Positions 1-15,200 of a stretch of 64,000 nucleotides of DNA are shown piece after piece; positions within the stretch are counted from its first letter, which is position 1, and every line of letters starts with the position of its first letter. The position numbers and the translations under genes are program-made. A model generated the notes under the pieces. That model had not been told where the DNA came from. It ran no database searches and worked only from the letters and a program-made list of their open reading frames with translations. This DNA comes from Anaeramoeba flamelloides (lineage: Eukaryota; Metamonada; Anaeramoebidae): contig JANTQA010000026.1 of the NCBI GenBank assembly GCA_027625915.1, positions 3,472,001-3,536,000 on the forward strand, given 5' to 3'.

Positions 1-3000
1 TGTTAGCATGCGATTCAATTAATAATATTAATATTCTTAAACCTTTAATTATTATGATTGATTTATCAATAGTGATTAATTGCAACAATAATTTGAAAAT
101 TGAAATATTATTTAATTTAATATTTTGAATTTTTAAATAAAGAATATGATCCAGAAATGAATTAATTAATAATTTTTTAATTAATGCATTTTGATAACGT
201 TGCCTTTTAATTCCAATTATTTTATCAAAAATTATTTCTTCAGAATAATTGTTTTTATTTATTTCATCATTGCTATTACCGAAAGTTTTATAATTATCTT
301 TGTCAAAACTTTTTTTTGGCAATGTTATTAAGCCAATTAAAGAATTTAACATTTCTTCAGAAAAGGAATTTTTTTTTGTTAGTCTAGTTATTACTTTTAT
401 AATATGGTCTAAAGCATTGAATTCGTTTTCTTGTTTGATAAATATTTCACCAATAATTTTGATTATATCCGATTGGATATTATTATTTTCAATTTTTAAT
501 AAAAATAATAATTTATCAATGATATATTGATATTTAATTTTTGTATATCTTTTATGCGTGAGGAGCGTACTAACATTATTTAATATTTCAATTTGGTGGA
601 GTATTGGCTCTGTAGAAATACAATAATTTAGAATTGGTTTTAAATCTATGATTTTATTACTATCTTTATTATTACTATCTTCATCATGGTTATTATCAGT
701 GCGCTTTTCTTCATTGTTATTGTTATAGCTATCGTATTTGTCATTGAATAATAAATTCCCAATTAAACCAAACAATTTTTTTCGAATTAGTTTAAATTTT
801 TTTATTGTGGGTCTAATTTTAAAAAATGATTGATCAAATCTAATTATTTTATTTTGTAGCCCCCTTGAGAGATTTTCAGGATATAACCAATAATAATTTT
901 TTAAGACCGATATACAAAATTTTATATTAAACCAATTATATTTTTCATTTTTGGATTTAATTTTGTCAAAAAATAAATCATTAAATGTTTCTAATAAATA
1001 GATTTGGAATTTTTTTTTGCAATAAACCCAAATTTCAAAATCAAACAATAGATTTACAATAAAATTATTTAATAATTTTTCATTTTCTATTTTTAAAATA
1101 AAATTTTTAAAAATTTTTATTAAATTTAACGAAAAAAATAGAGGATTAATTTTTCTTAAAATTAATGATAATAATGAAAATAATTGGATTTCAAGTGCTT
1201 CTTCCTGATGATTTGAATTTTCGATTATTAACAATAATAAAATTAATTCAATACTTTGAGTTACATGCTTAGAATATTGATTAATAATTTCTTTGTCTTT
1301 CGTTTGCAATCCTAAAGGTAGGATTTCCAATATTGGTAAAAAAATTCGGATACCCCCTAAGCAAGTAATAATGTTATTAAATTTTAAATTAGACAAAATA
1401 ATAATATCAATTAAACTAGTTTTAATAAAATTTTTCTGTTGATTATACGTTTGTATTTTTGAATTATTATTGCTGTTAGTATTGCTGTTATTATTTTCAT
1501 TCCTATTATCGAAATTATTCTTTTGGTTGATAGTATTATTCCCAATTATTTCATTTGTTGGGTTATTATATGTATTATAAATAGAATTATTATTTAGAAT
1601 TAATTGTTTTTTATTTTGGAAGATTTTTGGTTGGATATTAAGAATTATTTTATTATTTAAATATTGTAATTCATTCAAATCGTTACTGTTATAAATGCTC
1701 TCATATTTTCCTTTAAAAAGGGCAAATTTCAAATTAATGTCCATCTTCATAATTTCAATAATTTCATTCAATTGAAGTGAATGATTCAATAAACTAATTA
1801 TTCCAATTTCGCCTTTAAAATTATTAAAGATCTTTTTTTCTTTTCTTTTCATTTTTTCTTGTCGTTTTTCGTTTTCTTTTTCATTTTCTTCACCTTTTCC
1901 TTTTTCATTATTAATTTTTCTTGTTTCATTTCCATTTTCATTTCCATTTTCATTTTCATTTTCATTTCCAGTTCCAGTTCCAGTCACACTTTCTTTTTTT
2001 TTCACTTTTTCATTTTCTTGCTTATCTGTCTTTTCTTGATCAATATCGGTTTCGCTTTTTTTATTTTGTGTCAAATCCACATTTTCATTAATGCTTTGAT
2101 AATTGTTTTTTTTATCAGTTATAATATTAGAACCTATTTTATTTTTAAAAAGGATTTTTTCTTTGAAAATTGGATAATATAAATAATCAGTATTAATTAA
2201 TTTCGAATTAATAAATAAAGATATTTTTTGTTTTTGTTTTTCATCAATAAATTCTTGAGTAACCGTTAAAAAAATCCATTTGTTATTTAAAATATAATCA
2301 TTATTTATTTTTGTTTTAAAAATTTCTTTATATTTGATATTTTTTAAATGTCTTTTTTGTTTTTGGTTGTCTTGGTCTTTTTCAATTTTTTTTTTTTTTT
2401 TTTTATTCGTGGTTAAATGCTTGAGATTTTCTAAACTATTGATAATCTTTAATATTAAATAATTTTCAAAGGTATTGGTATTCTGATTCTTTTTTGATTT
2501 TAAATATAATTTAATACCATTATTTTGAATAGTTAAAAAGGAAAAAATTGTTTGATAATAAATTTTATTTTTTTTTTCCTCTAATAATTTATTTCTAAAA
2601 TTTAAAAATTTGATACATGTAAAAAAGCTCCATCCTTTTTGATCCCAACTATAAAATGGATCAATTTCAATATAACTATTATTTTTACCATTGAACAAGA
2701 ATCTTGAATTGGGCCCTTCTAATTCAGAATATATTAATTTTTTTAAGATTTTCAATATGATTGAACTGTGTTCTAATGTTTTATTACTGTTTAAAAAATA
2801 GAATAATAATCTAAAGATTGCATGCAATTCATTTGCACTTTTTAAATTCCTACATAGCAATTGTAATAATTGTAAGATCTTTTTAATAATTATTTTATTT
2901 TCAATGTTGTTATTGATTAACTTTGAAGATAGCAAGCTAATGAGTGATATGTCTCTTTTTAAGCATTGTGTAATATTATGTTTTGATTGCTTACATAAAT

Positions 3001-6000
3001 TAATGAAAAAATTTAAAATTAAAATAGAAATATTTTTATTAATAGTTCTATTTAATGAAATTAAAAATAAGATTGGAATTAAAACTCTATTTTTAATTAA
3101 ATATTTTTTATTAATGCTGTGATTCACATTAGTTTTTTGATTATCTTTGTTGTATTCATTATAATTTTTCAAATTTACATTTTCATTTTTTTGTAAATTC
3201 AAGTTATTTCGATCAATAATGATTGAAAAAATAATATAAATTAATTTTTTTAATTGCAAATTATTATTGTTATTTATTTTATTGTTAGATTTCATCAGCA
3301 AATTATATAATGATTGACAACCAAAATTTGAATTATATACTAAATAATTTTTTAAATAATCTCCAAATAGTGAAGTAAAAAATTTTAATATGGCATCAAT
3401 TAATTTTAAACTACAAGAATTTTGTTTTAATATTTTTATCATAAATTGAAACGCTTTAGCTCTAATGAATTCTTCCTTTAAATTATAATCACTAGTTTTG
3501 ATAACTATCGAAATTTTCAATAATAATTCAATTATTAAATTTTTATTCATATTTTTTTTTTTTTTCATTTCTAATTCATTTAATTTTATTTTATGTTTTT
3601 GTTCATTTTGGTTATGAATATTTTTTATTTCAATGTTTTTGTCATTTTGTTCTTTTCCTTGTTTTCCTTTTTCTTTTTCTTTTTCTTCACCTTTTCCTTT
3701 TTTTTGATCTTTTTCTTTTTCTTTATCTTTTTCTTTTTCTTTTTCTTTTTTTTGATCTTTTTCTTTTTCTTTTTCTTCAGCTTTTCCTTTTCCTTTTTTT
3801 TGATCTTTTTCTTTTTCTTTTTCTTTATCTTTTTCTTTTTCTTTTTTTTGATCTTTTTCTTTTTCTTGATTATCTTTGAAATTTGGACATTCTTTTAAAT
3901 CAACGATGGTATTTAATAACCTTTTAATAAAAAATTGGCATTCCTTTTGGCTATCTTTTGTAAATATTTTTAAATTTTCATTCAAATGCATTAATGAAAA
4001 ATCTTTGATATCTGGTTCTTCAAGCAATCTCAACAATAAAGCGGTTAGGGGTTTTGATTTAAGTGAATTAAATCTAATTAATGGGTTATTTAATAATAAA
4101 TCAATTAGGTTCAAATAAATTTGTCTAATATTATAATAGAACAATGATAAATCAGGAGTATTGAATTTATTTAATTCAAATAAATCTAAAAAAAAATGTA
4201 TTTGGTTTGAAATAAGATTAATTCCTTCATTTTGTAAAAAATAATTTTCAGCAAAAAAGTATGATTTTTGAAATATTTTTATGAACGCTTTCCCACATCT
4301 TCTTGAAATCAAAAAATTATTTTGATTACTTTTTAATATAAACAATAACATGGAAAATTCTTGATTTAATAATTCTTTTTTCTTTTTCATTTTTCGTTGT
4401 AAATTTCGACTTTTCTTCCTTTTTTCATTTTCAGAAATGCTTATTTCACTAGTATCCTTATGATCATGATCATTACCATGATCATTTATTAGTATTATTT
4501 TTTTCATTTTTTCATTATTAAAATTTGATCCGATATTTATATTGAATTTTTCTTGCAGGGCACCTGTGATTGAAATAATATATTCTAAAAATCTATAAAT
4601 AGTTTTTTTTAATAGTCTCCATCGTTCTTTAATAATATTTGAACATTCAATTTGATTTAAATTTTTAATAAAATAATTTGAAAACAAAGTTTCCCAAAAT
4701 GCTTTGTTTTTTTTTAAATAATTTAAAATTGTTAAATCAATGTTATTGATGATCAGCTTTAAAAAAAATGGTTGAATTATTGGATTTTTATCCTTTATAA
4801 ATGTGATAGTATTTCTGTTTTCTTCATTTTCATTATTATTCGTCTTAAACAGGTCTAAACATATTTTTAATATTTGATATTTAATAAAATTTTGAATATT
4901 TGGTCTATGTGTAGTTTTTTTATTTGGTGAATTTTTGAGAATTTTTAATAAATAATTCTTATAATTTTTTATATTTTCTTGTTTATTTTTTTCTTCATTT
5001 TTTTGTTCATTCATTTTTTCAATTTTTTGAATCGACAAATTATTAGTATTTTCATTTTCATTATCTTTCATTTCATTTTTTTCATTTACAAGTGTTTGGC
5101 TTTCATTTGTTGTTTTTTGATTTGTTATTGCCTCTTTTCCCTTCCCTTCCTCTTCTTCTTTCTTCTTCTTCTTATTTTTTTGTTCTTCTTCTTGTTCTTT
5201 TAATAATTTTTCAAAAATTACTTGACTTTTTTCAAAATTGTTATTGCTTTCCCGACATATTTTTGAAAAAATTTTAAATATTTCTTCTAATTTTTCATTT
5301 TGTGGTTTAGGGATGGATATCTTAAGGAGTTCGATTTGAAGAAAATTTTTTAATTTTTTATTTTGTTTTGGAGAATATGGATCATCATTTGAGCTTTTAT
5401 TTTTTTCTTTATTAACAATCTTTTCAAATCCAAAATCATCATCAATGTATGGTGAAATATTATTTTGAAATGAATTATTGACCAAATCTTTTTCTTCTTT
5501 TATTTCGTTTTTATTATTCTTTTCTTTTTCAATTTCCTTTTCTTTTTCGTTTTCGTTTTCATTTTCATTTTCATTTTCATTTTCATTTTCGTTTACATTT
5601 TCATTTTCATTTTCATTTTCATTTTCATTTTCATTTCCATTTTCGTTTTCTTTTGTTGTTATTTCTCCTTTTTCTTTTTCTTCATTTTCATCTACTTTCG
5701 TTTTATTAATATCGGTTTTTTTTTCTTTTAAATTAATATTATTTTCATTATCAGATTTCTGATTGATTTTAATTTCTTTTTTATTTATTTCTCTATCGTT
5801 TTTATTCAGAAAAGCTCTTGATACCCAAAATAAAAAATTTTGAATATTTTTATAATTTCCCGTTGAAGTCAATTGAAGGTCAGTTAATGGGCTATTTAGT
5901 ATTAATCGATAAACTAATTTTAAGAACGCCAATTTTATTTGATATTCATAATATTTTATTTTTTCCTCTGTTAATGTGTTATTCTTCTTTAATAAATTGA

Positions 6001-6303
6001 ATAATGTTTTGTTTTGGTTATTTTCATTTTCCTCGTTTTGAAAAAAAAATTCATCGAGATATAAAAAAAGATTTTCATTTTCGTTCCTAAGAGAAAAATT
6101 AAGAAATGGCGAAAAAATGTTCCCTCTTTTTTGAGGTCTGCTTATGTTTGTTAGTAAGGACATAATTAATGTTTTTTGATTTTCATTTAAAAAATTTTTT
6201 TTAAGTAATATTTTGAAAAATTTTAATGATTTGATACAGATTAAATATTCATTTTCAGAAAGTGAATTAAAATTACTTTTCTCCAAAATTTTTTTGATAA
6301 ATG
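1..6303 (-). CDS. Exon 4 of the BEACH-family gene: one 6.3-kb open frame running off the window edge
   Basis: On the minus strand a single frame (plus-strand triplets starting at positions 2, 5, 8 and so on) was open at every place I translated, from the splice acceptor TTAATAG just above 6303 down to base 2. The frame has a TGA at 6334-6332, upstream of the acceptor, so the exon is entered by splicing (CA completes an ACA codon with exon 3). It codes for helical, ARM-like sequence (ISRPQKRGNIFSPFLNFSL; FGLIGNLLFN), two low-complexity blocks and the concanavalin-like domain. The frame has no stop inside the window, so a finder that requires a stop will miss it. Confidence 0.85.
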
Positions 6304-9300
6304 CTATTAAATATAAGAATGATAATAAAAATCAAGAAGATAATAATTTATTTATTTTTTTTTTTACTTTATTTTTTGAACTATAGTTTTTTTTTGTTTT
6401 TGAATTTCTCCTTTTTTTTTTTTTTTTTTTTGTTTTTGTTTTTTGTAGATTAAAGTTGAATGAGAAAAAATCATTATTTTTTATTATTGATGGAAGAAGT
6501 GTAAATTACACTCTAAATGTTTTTTTACTTAAATTTCCGTAAAAGGAAATTTAAACCTAAAACCATAGATTTCACGAATGTTCAAGGGAAAGACATACTC
6601 AATTTTTTTTGTGTTTAAACGGAAAAAGCAAAAAATTGAAAAAAAAAAAATACAAAAGAAAAAAGAAATTTAAAAAGGGTTTATAAGAAGCAATTGGTAA
6701 AAAAACAAAAAAAAAAATAAAACCAATACTGTCTTTAATTAATAACGGACTCCCTAAAATCACAGCCACGATACTTTTGGTTAATTTAATTTAATTTGAT
6801 ATTTGATCATGAGTGTTCATGTGGGAGGTCGTTGTTTAATTGTTGGAATTTCAATTTTTTTCTTTTTGATCTTATTTGTTTTAAACCTTTGGTCATTTTT
6901 AGACTTTGCTTTTTTGTTTTTTATTTTCAAGTTACTCATACTTTCGTGTTTCAGAATTTCAGTATTAGTAAGTAACCACTTAATCTTTTTTCCTTTGTAA
7001 CTCTTCTTCCCAATATAAAGAAGATTCAGCCAGAGGGAATGGAAAAAAATGAAATAATCATTATATAAATTGAAGATGAAAGAAGGTAATGTTGGTAAAA
7101 ATATTGTAGTGGTTTTGATTCTTATTCATTTTAAAATCTGTCTTGAATGGTTAGCTTGTATTTTAAGAGATATATGAAGAGTACAATTATCTTGTACTGG
7201 GATTCATTTTTTGAAATCTTGGTGAAGTAATTGGTTGTTGATTTTTTTAAAAAAAAAAACATTATTTATATTCTTAAATGAAAAATAATTGAAAAACTAA
7301 AAAAAACTATTTATTTTTCAATGAGTTACAAGGTTCTTCATGAATTTTCTTTTCATTTAAAAACTTTATATTTGAAAAAAATTCTTTTATTGGGTTTATT
7401 TTTCTTTTTTTAGTTCTAAATTATTTTTTTATTTTTCCATCTGAAAAAAAATAACATGTTATTCTTCCATTAAAAATAAATCAATCAAAAAAATAATAAT
7501 ATATGATTAAAATGATAAATTTGAATTTAAATTATTTTTCAAAGTAAACAGCAAAAACTTTTTAAGGGACTAGTGATTTTTACTAATAAAATGAAATCTT
7601 GCTGAGATCTTGTAATTTTTTTTTTTAGTTTTTTGTGTTTTGGCTTGTTTTAGAAATGGGCGGGTTAACCTCATTTAAACAAGTTATTAATTTGAGTCGA
7701 TTTTTTTTGATATCAAAATTTCATATATTTCCAATATCAAACGAAAAAAAGTAACCTATTATTTTTATTAACAATTAAGTTAATTCTTGAAAATGGTCAA
7801 ACATATTTTTTGTTTTAACTTGGATGTTATTGCTTTGGAAGAAAAAATTTTTTTTTGTTATTATTTTTTAATTTTTAATATTTCAATTCAAATCGTAAAT
7901 AAAATTAATAGAGGTGCAGATGATCAAATAAATGAAAATTTGCTAAAAGTTTAAAAAGGTTTATCAATGAAAATTTAGTTCTATTCAGTAAAAATTTTTT
8001 TTTCTTTTTGAAAGTTTGAAAAAAGTCTTTTTCTGGTTTTTTAAAAAAATTAAAAAAAATTACAAAAAAACTATGAATTTTAAAAATTTTTTTAACAAAT
8101 TGTTTGGTCTTATTCGCAAGAATCGTTATAACAATTTAAATCAATTTTATCAGAAAAAAATTGATTTTGAATTTTGTGGATAAAATTACAAAATTCCCAA
8201 ATATCTTTAAGAAAATTTTATATTGAAAAATTCAAATTTCATCTTGGGACAAAAGAATAGTTTCTCAGTAAAATTTGTAAATGGATTTGAAATATTTAAT
8301 GGTTATGACTGTCATTCATAAAGAAATACAATTATTTTTCAATTTGTTGAATAAATCGATTTTAATATTTAACCAAAAGAATTACCTCAAAAAACAAAAA
8401 AAATCTTAACATTAATATTTATTACAATAAAAACTTATTTATTATATAACAGTGATTGAAATAGTAAGAAACAGAGTAAAAATTTCTTATTATTATAAGA
8501 AATAAAATAAATTTAATTATTTTTTTTTTCAAAAAAAATGGGAAAAAAAAGATTGATCTCACTGAAAAAATTTTCCTTTCTGAAGTTTCTGACTCGATCA
8601 TAATTTTTTTTTGACACTTGGTTATCTACAAAATTTGTAAGTAGAAAAATATCACCAATAACATATTTTAATATTTTTTCATGTTGCCTTGAAAGACTGA
8701 TCCCTTAAATTGAATTTATTTTTATAGTTCTTTACAATATGAAAAAATCTCAAGTTCATATTTTATTTTGTAATGATTTTGGATTTTTTTAATATTGTCA
8801 TATTATTGTATTAAAAAAAAATTGTGGGGCTTTATTTGTCTAATATAAAACTTAAAAATGGCTTGAAATTTAGCTTTGGTTTGATAGTTTTTTGTAAGAG
8901 AATTTATTTCCTTTAAAGTGTTTATACTTTAATTCTCATTTTAACTGTATTTTATTCTCGTAAAAAATTCTAAAAATGTTATAATAAAAAAAATTAAGAT
9001 CATCTAACAATTATGAATTTATCATAGCATATTACCTATTACTTAACGATTACTTTCCAAAATTTTGTTATTTCCTTTCTTGTTCATTTATGAATTGGTT
9101 CAGAAAATTTACATTTATACTTTTCAGAATTAATTGTTTGATATTTTTTTATTAATTTTTTAGCTATACACTTTAATTTATACTTTAATGTTTTTGAATT
9201 GTTCAGAATTGTTAGTAATAATCTTATTATTTTAAAAAACAAAAAGAAAAGAGATTTTTTAAAAATACATAATTCTTGTCGGGAACAACATATTAGGTAA

Positions 9301-9631
9301 AAACCATTATGTGAATGTTTTCAGTTTTAGGGAGTCAAAAAGTGGCTATATTTTTTTGAATCAAAACTGAAATACTTGCAAATTTAGGCAGTCCCCGGTA
9401 CTTTCTAAAACTTTACAAAAGTACATAGGCTTTTTTTTTTATTTAATAAATAAAAAGAAAATTTATTAAATTTTTTATTTGTTTCTCTGATAAAAAAACA
9501 ATAACAACAACAAAAAAAGTGAAGTCAATGCTCTCTTCTTGAATGGGAAACAAAAAAAAAAAAAACTTTTTAAAGCAAATTCTAGTGCCAGTTATAATTT
9601 TTAGAATAATGATGATAAGGTTGGAAATCAA

Positions 9632-9663
<32 letters not shown>

Positions 9664-12213
9664 AGGAAGAAGAAATAATTACTTTGATTCAGTTTAAAAA
9701 ATTGATATTTGTGGATCCAATCATGATTTTGTTTTATTTGATTAATTTCTTTTTCTTGAAAGGAAAATTCTGTTAATTTTAATTCGATCTTGAGAATTTT
9801 ATAAATTATACTTTCAATTAATAACAAATCGTGTTTTAAAAGTAAATAATAATGTTTTTTTTTTTGAATTTCTTCTTTAAATTGGTTTTCATTACTTTGA
9901 TTTATTATAGATTCTTCAAATTTATTAAAATTTTTTATACGATTAAATATTATTATTAATATATTATTACATAAATCTAAAATTTTAGAAATTAAATATA
10001 ATAATCCATAGCCAATTAAATGTTGTGTGTCTTCCGCTGATTGTAGAAGTGTTGATATAATATCTAAAGAAATAATAATAGAGTAATCTTGTATTTTATA
10101 ATCTTCATTTCCTCTTTTGTTTACTTTGTTTTATTTATTAATATATTAAAATAAAAAATATAAAAAAAAAAATAATTTAGTATTTTAATTATTTCTTTTC
10201 TCAAAATTTCAATTATTTTGATTTAGTTTTTATTAAAATATTTAAAGTTCTTTTAAAAAGGGAAATAATCAATAAATTAAATTTGGTTAATTTTTATTTG
10301 AATAAACTTGATTAAAAAAAAATAATAATAATCAGAGTATCAGAGTATACTAAACTCTGTTTCAGTCAAAGGGGAATCCAAAAAAAATTTTTTTTTTCAA
10401 ATATCAATTATTTTATATAATTGACCTTTGAAGAACAAATAAAAAATAAGCAGAATAATACACATCAAAGAATTGTTGATATCCATCTGAAAGAAAACTA
10501 ATTAATCAATAGATTTTCTTCAAAATTGAAAAACTCAAATTCTTATGAAATCCATTGAGAAAAACAACAATGTTCGTTTTGAACTTCTACTGGTATTTGA
10601 ATAATAAATAGGAAACAATTTTCACTTCATTTTCCATACTTTTCTTTTGGAAATCAGGCCCCCAAACGAAGTGTGTTGGTATTTGTGGTCTCTATTTGAA
10701 AGAGTAAATGAAAATGAAGTGAAAATTTTTCACATTTATTAAACAAATATCAAGATCAAAGATCGAATATAATTGCAATAGAAATCAATACGATTTCTCA
10801 ACAATCATTTTAACAGTTTCAGTAACCTTAGAATAACACATTTTTACCTAAGTGAATCTTGATCTTGTTAATAAAAAAAAATTTTGCAAATTAATTTTAT
10901 CAAAAAAATAAAAATGTGAAAAAAAGTGAAAAAATGAGAAAAAATGATTTCAATTTTGAAATTTCCAAAATAAAATTTTTCTTCTAATATTTATGCGAAC
11001 CCTTTAAACATGTGTTTCACCCATTACAACTGGACCCCTTTGACTGAAAAATAGTTTAGTTTTTTAAGTACTATCTATTTTTTAAGTTCAGTTCAGATTA
11101 TTTTTATGTTTAACTTCATATTTATTGAAAACAAAGATTGTCGAGTCGACAGGAAAGTTTTCAAATTCAAATGTTATGGCTAGTTTTTTTTTTTTTTTTT
11201 TTTTCTTCTAAAAGGTCCCCATTTAAAACAAACCATTTTATCCTTTCCAAATTTGAAATTAGCTACAAAAAAGTTTGAAAATAAAAATTCTCTTAAATGC
11301 CTCCCGTCTTTTTCAACTTCATTTTAAAATATTATAGGGCAAAATATATGTTATAAATATACTTTGATATCATGAGAGAACCAAATACATGTTGTTTTTT
11401 AAAAAAATGGATTTTTAAATTATCTTGGTTTGTTCGAGAAATTCCCAAAATTTTTTTGGATCAAAAAATGATTTCAATTCAACTCCAAAATTTATAAAAT
11501 TTTGAATTTACTTCTACAAATAATTAATTAATTAATAGGTCGACATTAAATAATATATTAAATTCCAATATTTTCTAAACATTAAATTCAGATGGCGCTT
11601 TCGTAATAAATTAGAAATAAATATTAATATGTAAGTTATAATATATATTTTTCAATTTTTTGTTTAATTCTTTTAAAAAATTTTTTTAAATATAAGTTTA
11701 GGAATTCGTGGAGTGTCGTGGAGTGTCGTCAAGTGACATGGTTTGTATAGTTTTTTTTTAATTTTAGAAATTAAAAAAAAAGGCTAACATCAGTTTTCTT
11801 GAGGTTTTCTATTTTATTTGTGAAGTGTTAGGTTTTTTTGAGTTTTCTATTTATTTGGAAAATCAATAGATTTTTGTTAGGTTTTTTTTACTTTTCGAAA
11901 TAAACCGAAAATTTATTAAAATTTTCGGTTTATTTCAAAAAGTAAAAAAAACCTAGAGCACTTCACAAATAAACGGAAAACTCAAAAAAACCTAACGGTA
12001 AATAAGATGAATTAAAATTTTCTCCCTTAAATTATAATATAAACTATTTTTCAAAAATTTTGACTCACTTTATAATGTTAATGGGAGTTGTTTTGAGGGT
12101 TTATTCCAGTATTCTTTACAAAAAATATTTTCAAATTTTTGGATCAGAATCATTTTTTGTAATTTCGCAAATTTTTGTTTTGCTTTTTCAAATTTTTTCT
12201 TTTTTTTTCTTTT

Positions 12214-12245
<32 letters not shown>

Positions 12246-15200
12246 CGATTTCTTTTTTTGTTTTTTTTCGATACTTTTTTTTTAAAAAAAAAGATCATGT
12301 GGAAAAAAAAAGAGATCTTCTAAAAGACAAATAATCACTAACAAAATTGAGACTATGTAATGTGTTTTAAAATGGATTTAATTATTCATAAAAAATCTTG
12401 TTGTTCATTTTTTTTTCAGTGAAAGTTTAGTTATAAAAAATCCGTAATGCTCATTTCAAAAATTGTGACTTCACTTTTTTTTTAGTTTTTGGTTAATGTT
12501 TTTTTAATTTTTAATATATCGGGCTTTTATAGATTTAGAATGACTTAAAAGTGAATTACAAATCATATTTAGTTATTAATTGTTCTTGAATACTAAAGGA
12601 TAATTTTTTTTTTTCAATTTATTATTTCAGGTGAGTCACAATTTTTGAAAAAGAGTTTATATATAAAGTTTTTATGTAATATAAATTATAGAAAATCACA
12701 GATAAATAAAAGATAGAATTATTATATTTACATTCATATGATTTTAAAAGATTCTTGTTTAATAAATTCATTAGATAATAAAGCACGCGTATAGTTAGCA
12801 TGATAAATTTTGGTGGATGTGAAATAAGTTGATTCATTTTTTCATCTTTTTCTTCAATTATATTCGAATTTGATTTGAATTTAAATCTAAGAATACTTTC
12901 AATTCTTTTTAATTTGTTTTTGGGTTGGATTTTTGTTGATGATTCTGTTAATATAATAATTTTTTTATCATTTTTTTTATAACTATTTCTTGGTTCATTA
13001 TCATTATCATCATCATCATTATCATTGAGTGAAGATATTAGCCAATTTAAAGAATTTTTTTGAAATAGTTTTGAAAAATGTAAATACCAATTTAATATTG
13101 CTTCCTAATTAAATATATATATTAAAAGATAGATATAATTTTAAAATATTGTTCAATGATCAGAGATAATAATTCAGAAAAAAAAAAAAAAATCAAATAG
13201 ATGTTTTTCAATTCATTCCAAATACATTGACCATTTTTACAAGAAAATGGCAGATTGAAACACTCCATGTTATATGAGAAATGATCATTTCACTTAGAAT
13301 TGAACAATAATTATGGGTTTTAATGAAAAAAATTGAGAACAAAATTCAAAAAGAAATTTGGAAAAATAATTTCTATCACAAAAAATGAAAAACTTAATGT
13401 TTTTTGAACACTTTTATTGTTGAAATTTTCTCTACTTGAATGATGATCATTAGAAAAAATCAAGCATATTCTATTCTCTGAAGCTTTTAAAGTTGGTTCT
13501 TAAGATATCTCTAAAAGAATAAAATCGAAAAAAGTAATTGAGAATATGAATTTTTGTATTATTTTTTGTTAATATTTTTTCTTTTCGAAAAGTAAAACCA
13601 AAATAATTCTCACAAGCTAAGTACACCAAACAAGAAGATGGTTCCAACAAAAAGCCAATTATTATGTTCTTTTTTTTTTTTTTTTTTTCAATTCTTATTG
13701 AAAGTATCATTTCATAAAGAAGAACTTCGTTTGGATTACAGAGGGTTGGAGGCTCATACTAACTAAAAAAATAATAATAATTTCACATGACAGCTATTCA
13801 TTTTTTATTCATTGGGTTTTGTCAACTAAATCTTCGAATTTTGTCAACTACTAGTACTTTTTTGAAAATCTAATCGAAATTGAGTGTGGTTATTAATTGT
13901 CTGTTTTCGAATATTAAACAATAATATTGAGTGAAAGGGGGTAAAATAATATAAATTTCGTTTCTTTCTTTGTTTTTGGTTTGTTTTCAGATACATTAAT
14001 AATATTAAAAATAATATCATTCGGGAAATAAATAGAAGTATGAAATTTTCATTAAAAGTTGGTTTAAATGTAATAAATAATCATTTGAAATTGAACCAAA
14101 AAATATATTGTTGTGTACTCATACTATTTTTTTATGTTTTTACTAAACTTGTATTTTTTGTAATTTTTTTTTTATGAATTGATAAAAAAAACCGTCATCA
14201 AGTTGTAGATTTATCTTTTTAGTTCGATTTCTTAAATTATTAGAAGAAAAATCCATAACTCTACAGCAAGATAAATTTTTTTCTTGAACTTTTTTTTTTT
14301 TTTCAAAAGTTTGTATTTCAAATAGAAAATAAAATTAAAATGAAAAAAATGATATTATTTAAGAGATAATTTTATATTAAGGGACTGGAAAGCCATTATA
14401 TTATGGGGTGGAAGGCTTGATTACCAATACTGTGATGATATAATTGATTTTCAAGCCACTGTATTTTCATGAAAATAGTCATTACAATTTGTTTTGTTTT
14501 TTTTGTTAAATTTTAAAAAGAAATTTTTAAAATTTAAATTTTACTTTTTTTTAAAAAAATTTAATAAATATGGAAGTTTTAATAATATAGTTTGAATAAA
14601 TAATAATATCCTGATAATTATCAATCATTGATTCATCATAAAATTATGAAAAAAAAAAAAAAAGACACAATTTAATTATCTAAATTATTTTTTATAAGTG
14701 AAAATATTAATTTTAATAGTTAAACACTTCTGTAATCAACAAAATATCAAAAATTTCATTTTTTTTTTTTTTCAATGATTCATTTTTAAATTTTTTGGAT
14801 TCTTTTTGTTCATTATTTGAGAAAAAAATATATATTTTTTGAAAGTTTTAATTTTATATTTAATTTTTTTTCAACTATCATTTTTTTTTCAAAGACCCAA
14901 GAATTTTATCTCTGAACTTAAATCAAATCTTCTCAGTCTTTTCAAAAAAAAAAAAAATTGCATTAATTTTCTTTTTGTAACAATAAACAAGTATTTTTGG
15001 CTTACAAAATTTGTATTTTATCAAGTATGAAAAAAAATATATATTTTGACCTATTAAAACTCGTGCTAGAAAATTATTTTATTTTCAAACCTAAAATCTT
15101 GTCGTTTAAGATGATTTGAAAGTTTGTCGTTTTCAATGCATTTTGTAAAACTAATTTAGAATTAGTAAAACAAGAAAGTCGCTGAATTGACTTGTGAGAT

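Larger units (their letters stand above)
10124..12731 (-). other. BEACH gene intron 2 (2.6 kb)
   Basis: It carries two MITE-like elements (10350-11060 and 11691-12040) and a T30-class tract near 12210-12245. The donor GTAAAT at 12731 was preferred because it restores phase with exon 3. The in-frame sequence past it (to 12620) lacks coding character. Confidence 0.5.

Noticed and set aside
6735-9335. Possible inverted ends GACTCCCTAAAA (6749) and TTTTAGGGAGTC (9325)
   Set aside because: The twelve-base match is real, but the flanking words are in a different order and no body is shared, so it may be chance in a 2.6-kb span.
12060-12323. Phe-rich 87-codon frame over a T-tract
   Set aside because: It is a translated homopolymer within an intron, with no motif.
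12622-12731. Continuation of BEACH exon 2 to the TAA near 12622
   Set aside because: The peptide CKYNNSIFYLSVIFYNLYY has no helical-repeat character, and no donor there fits the phase of exon 3, whereas GTAAAT at 12731 does.
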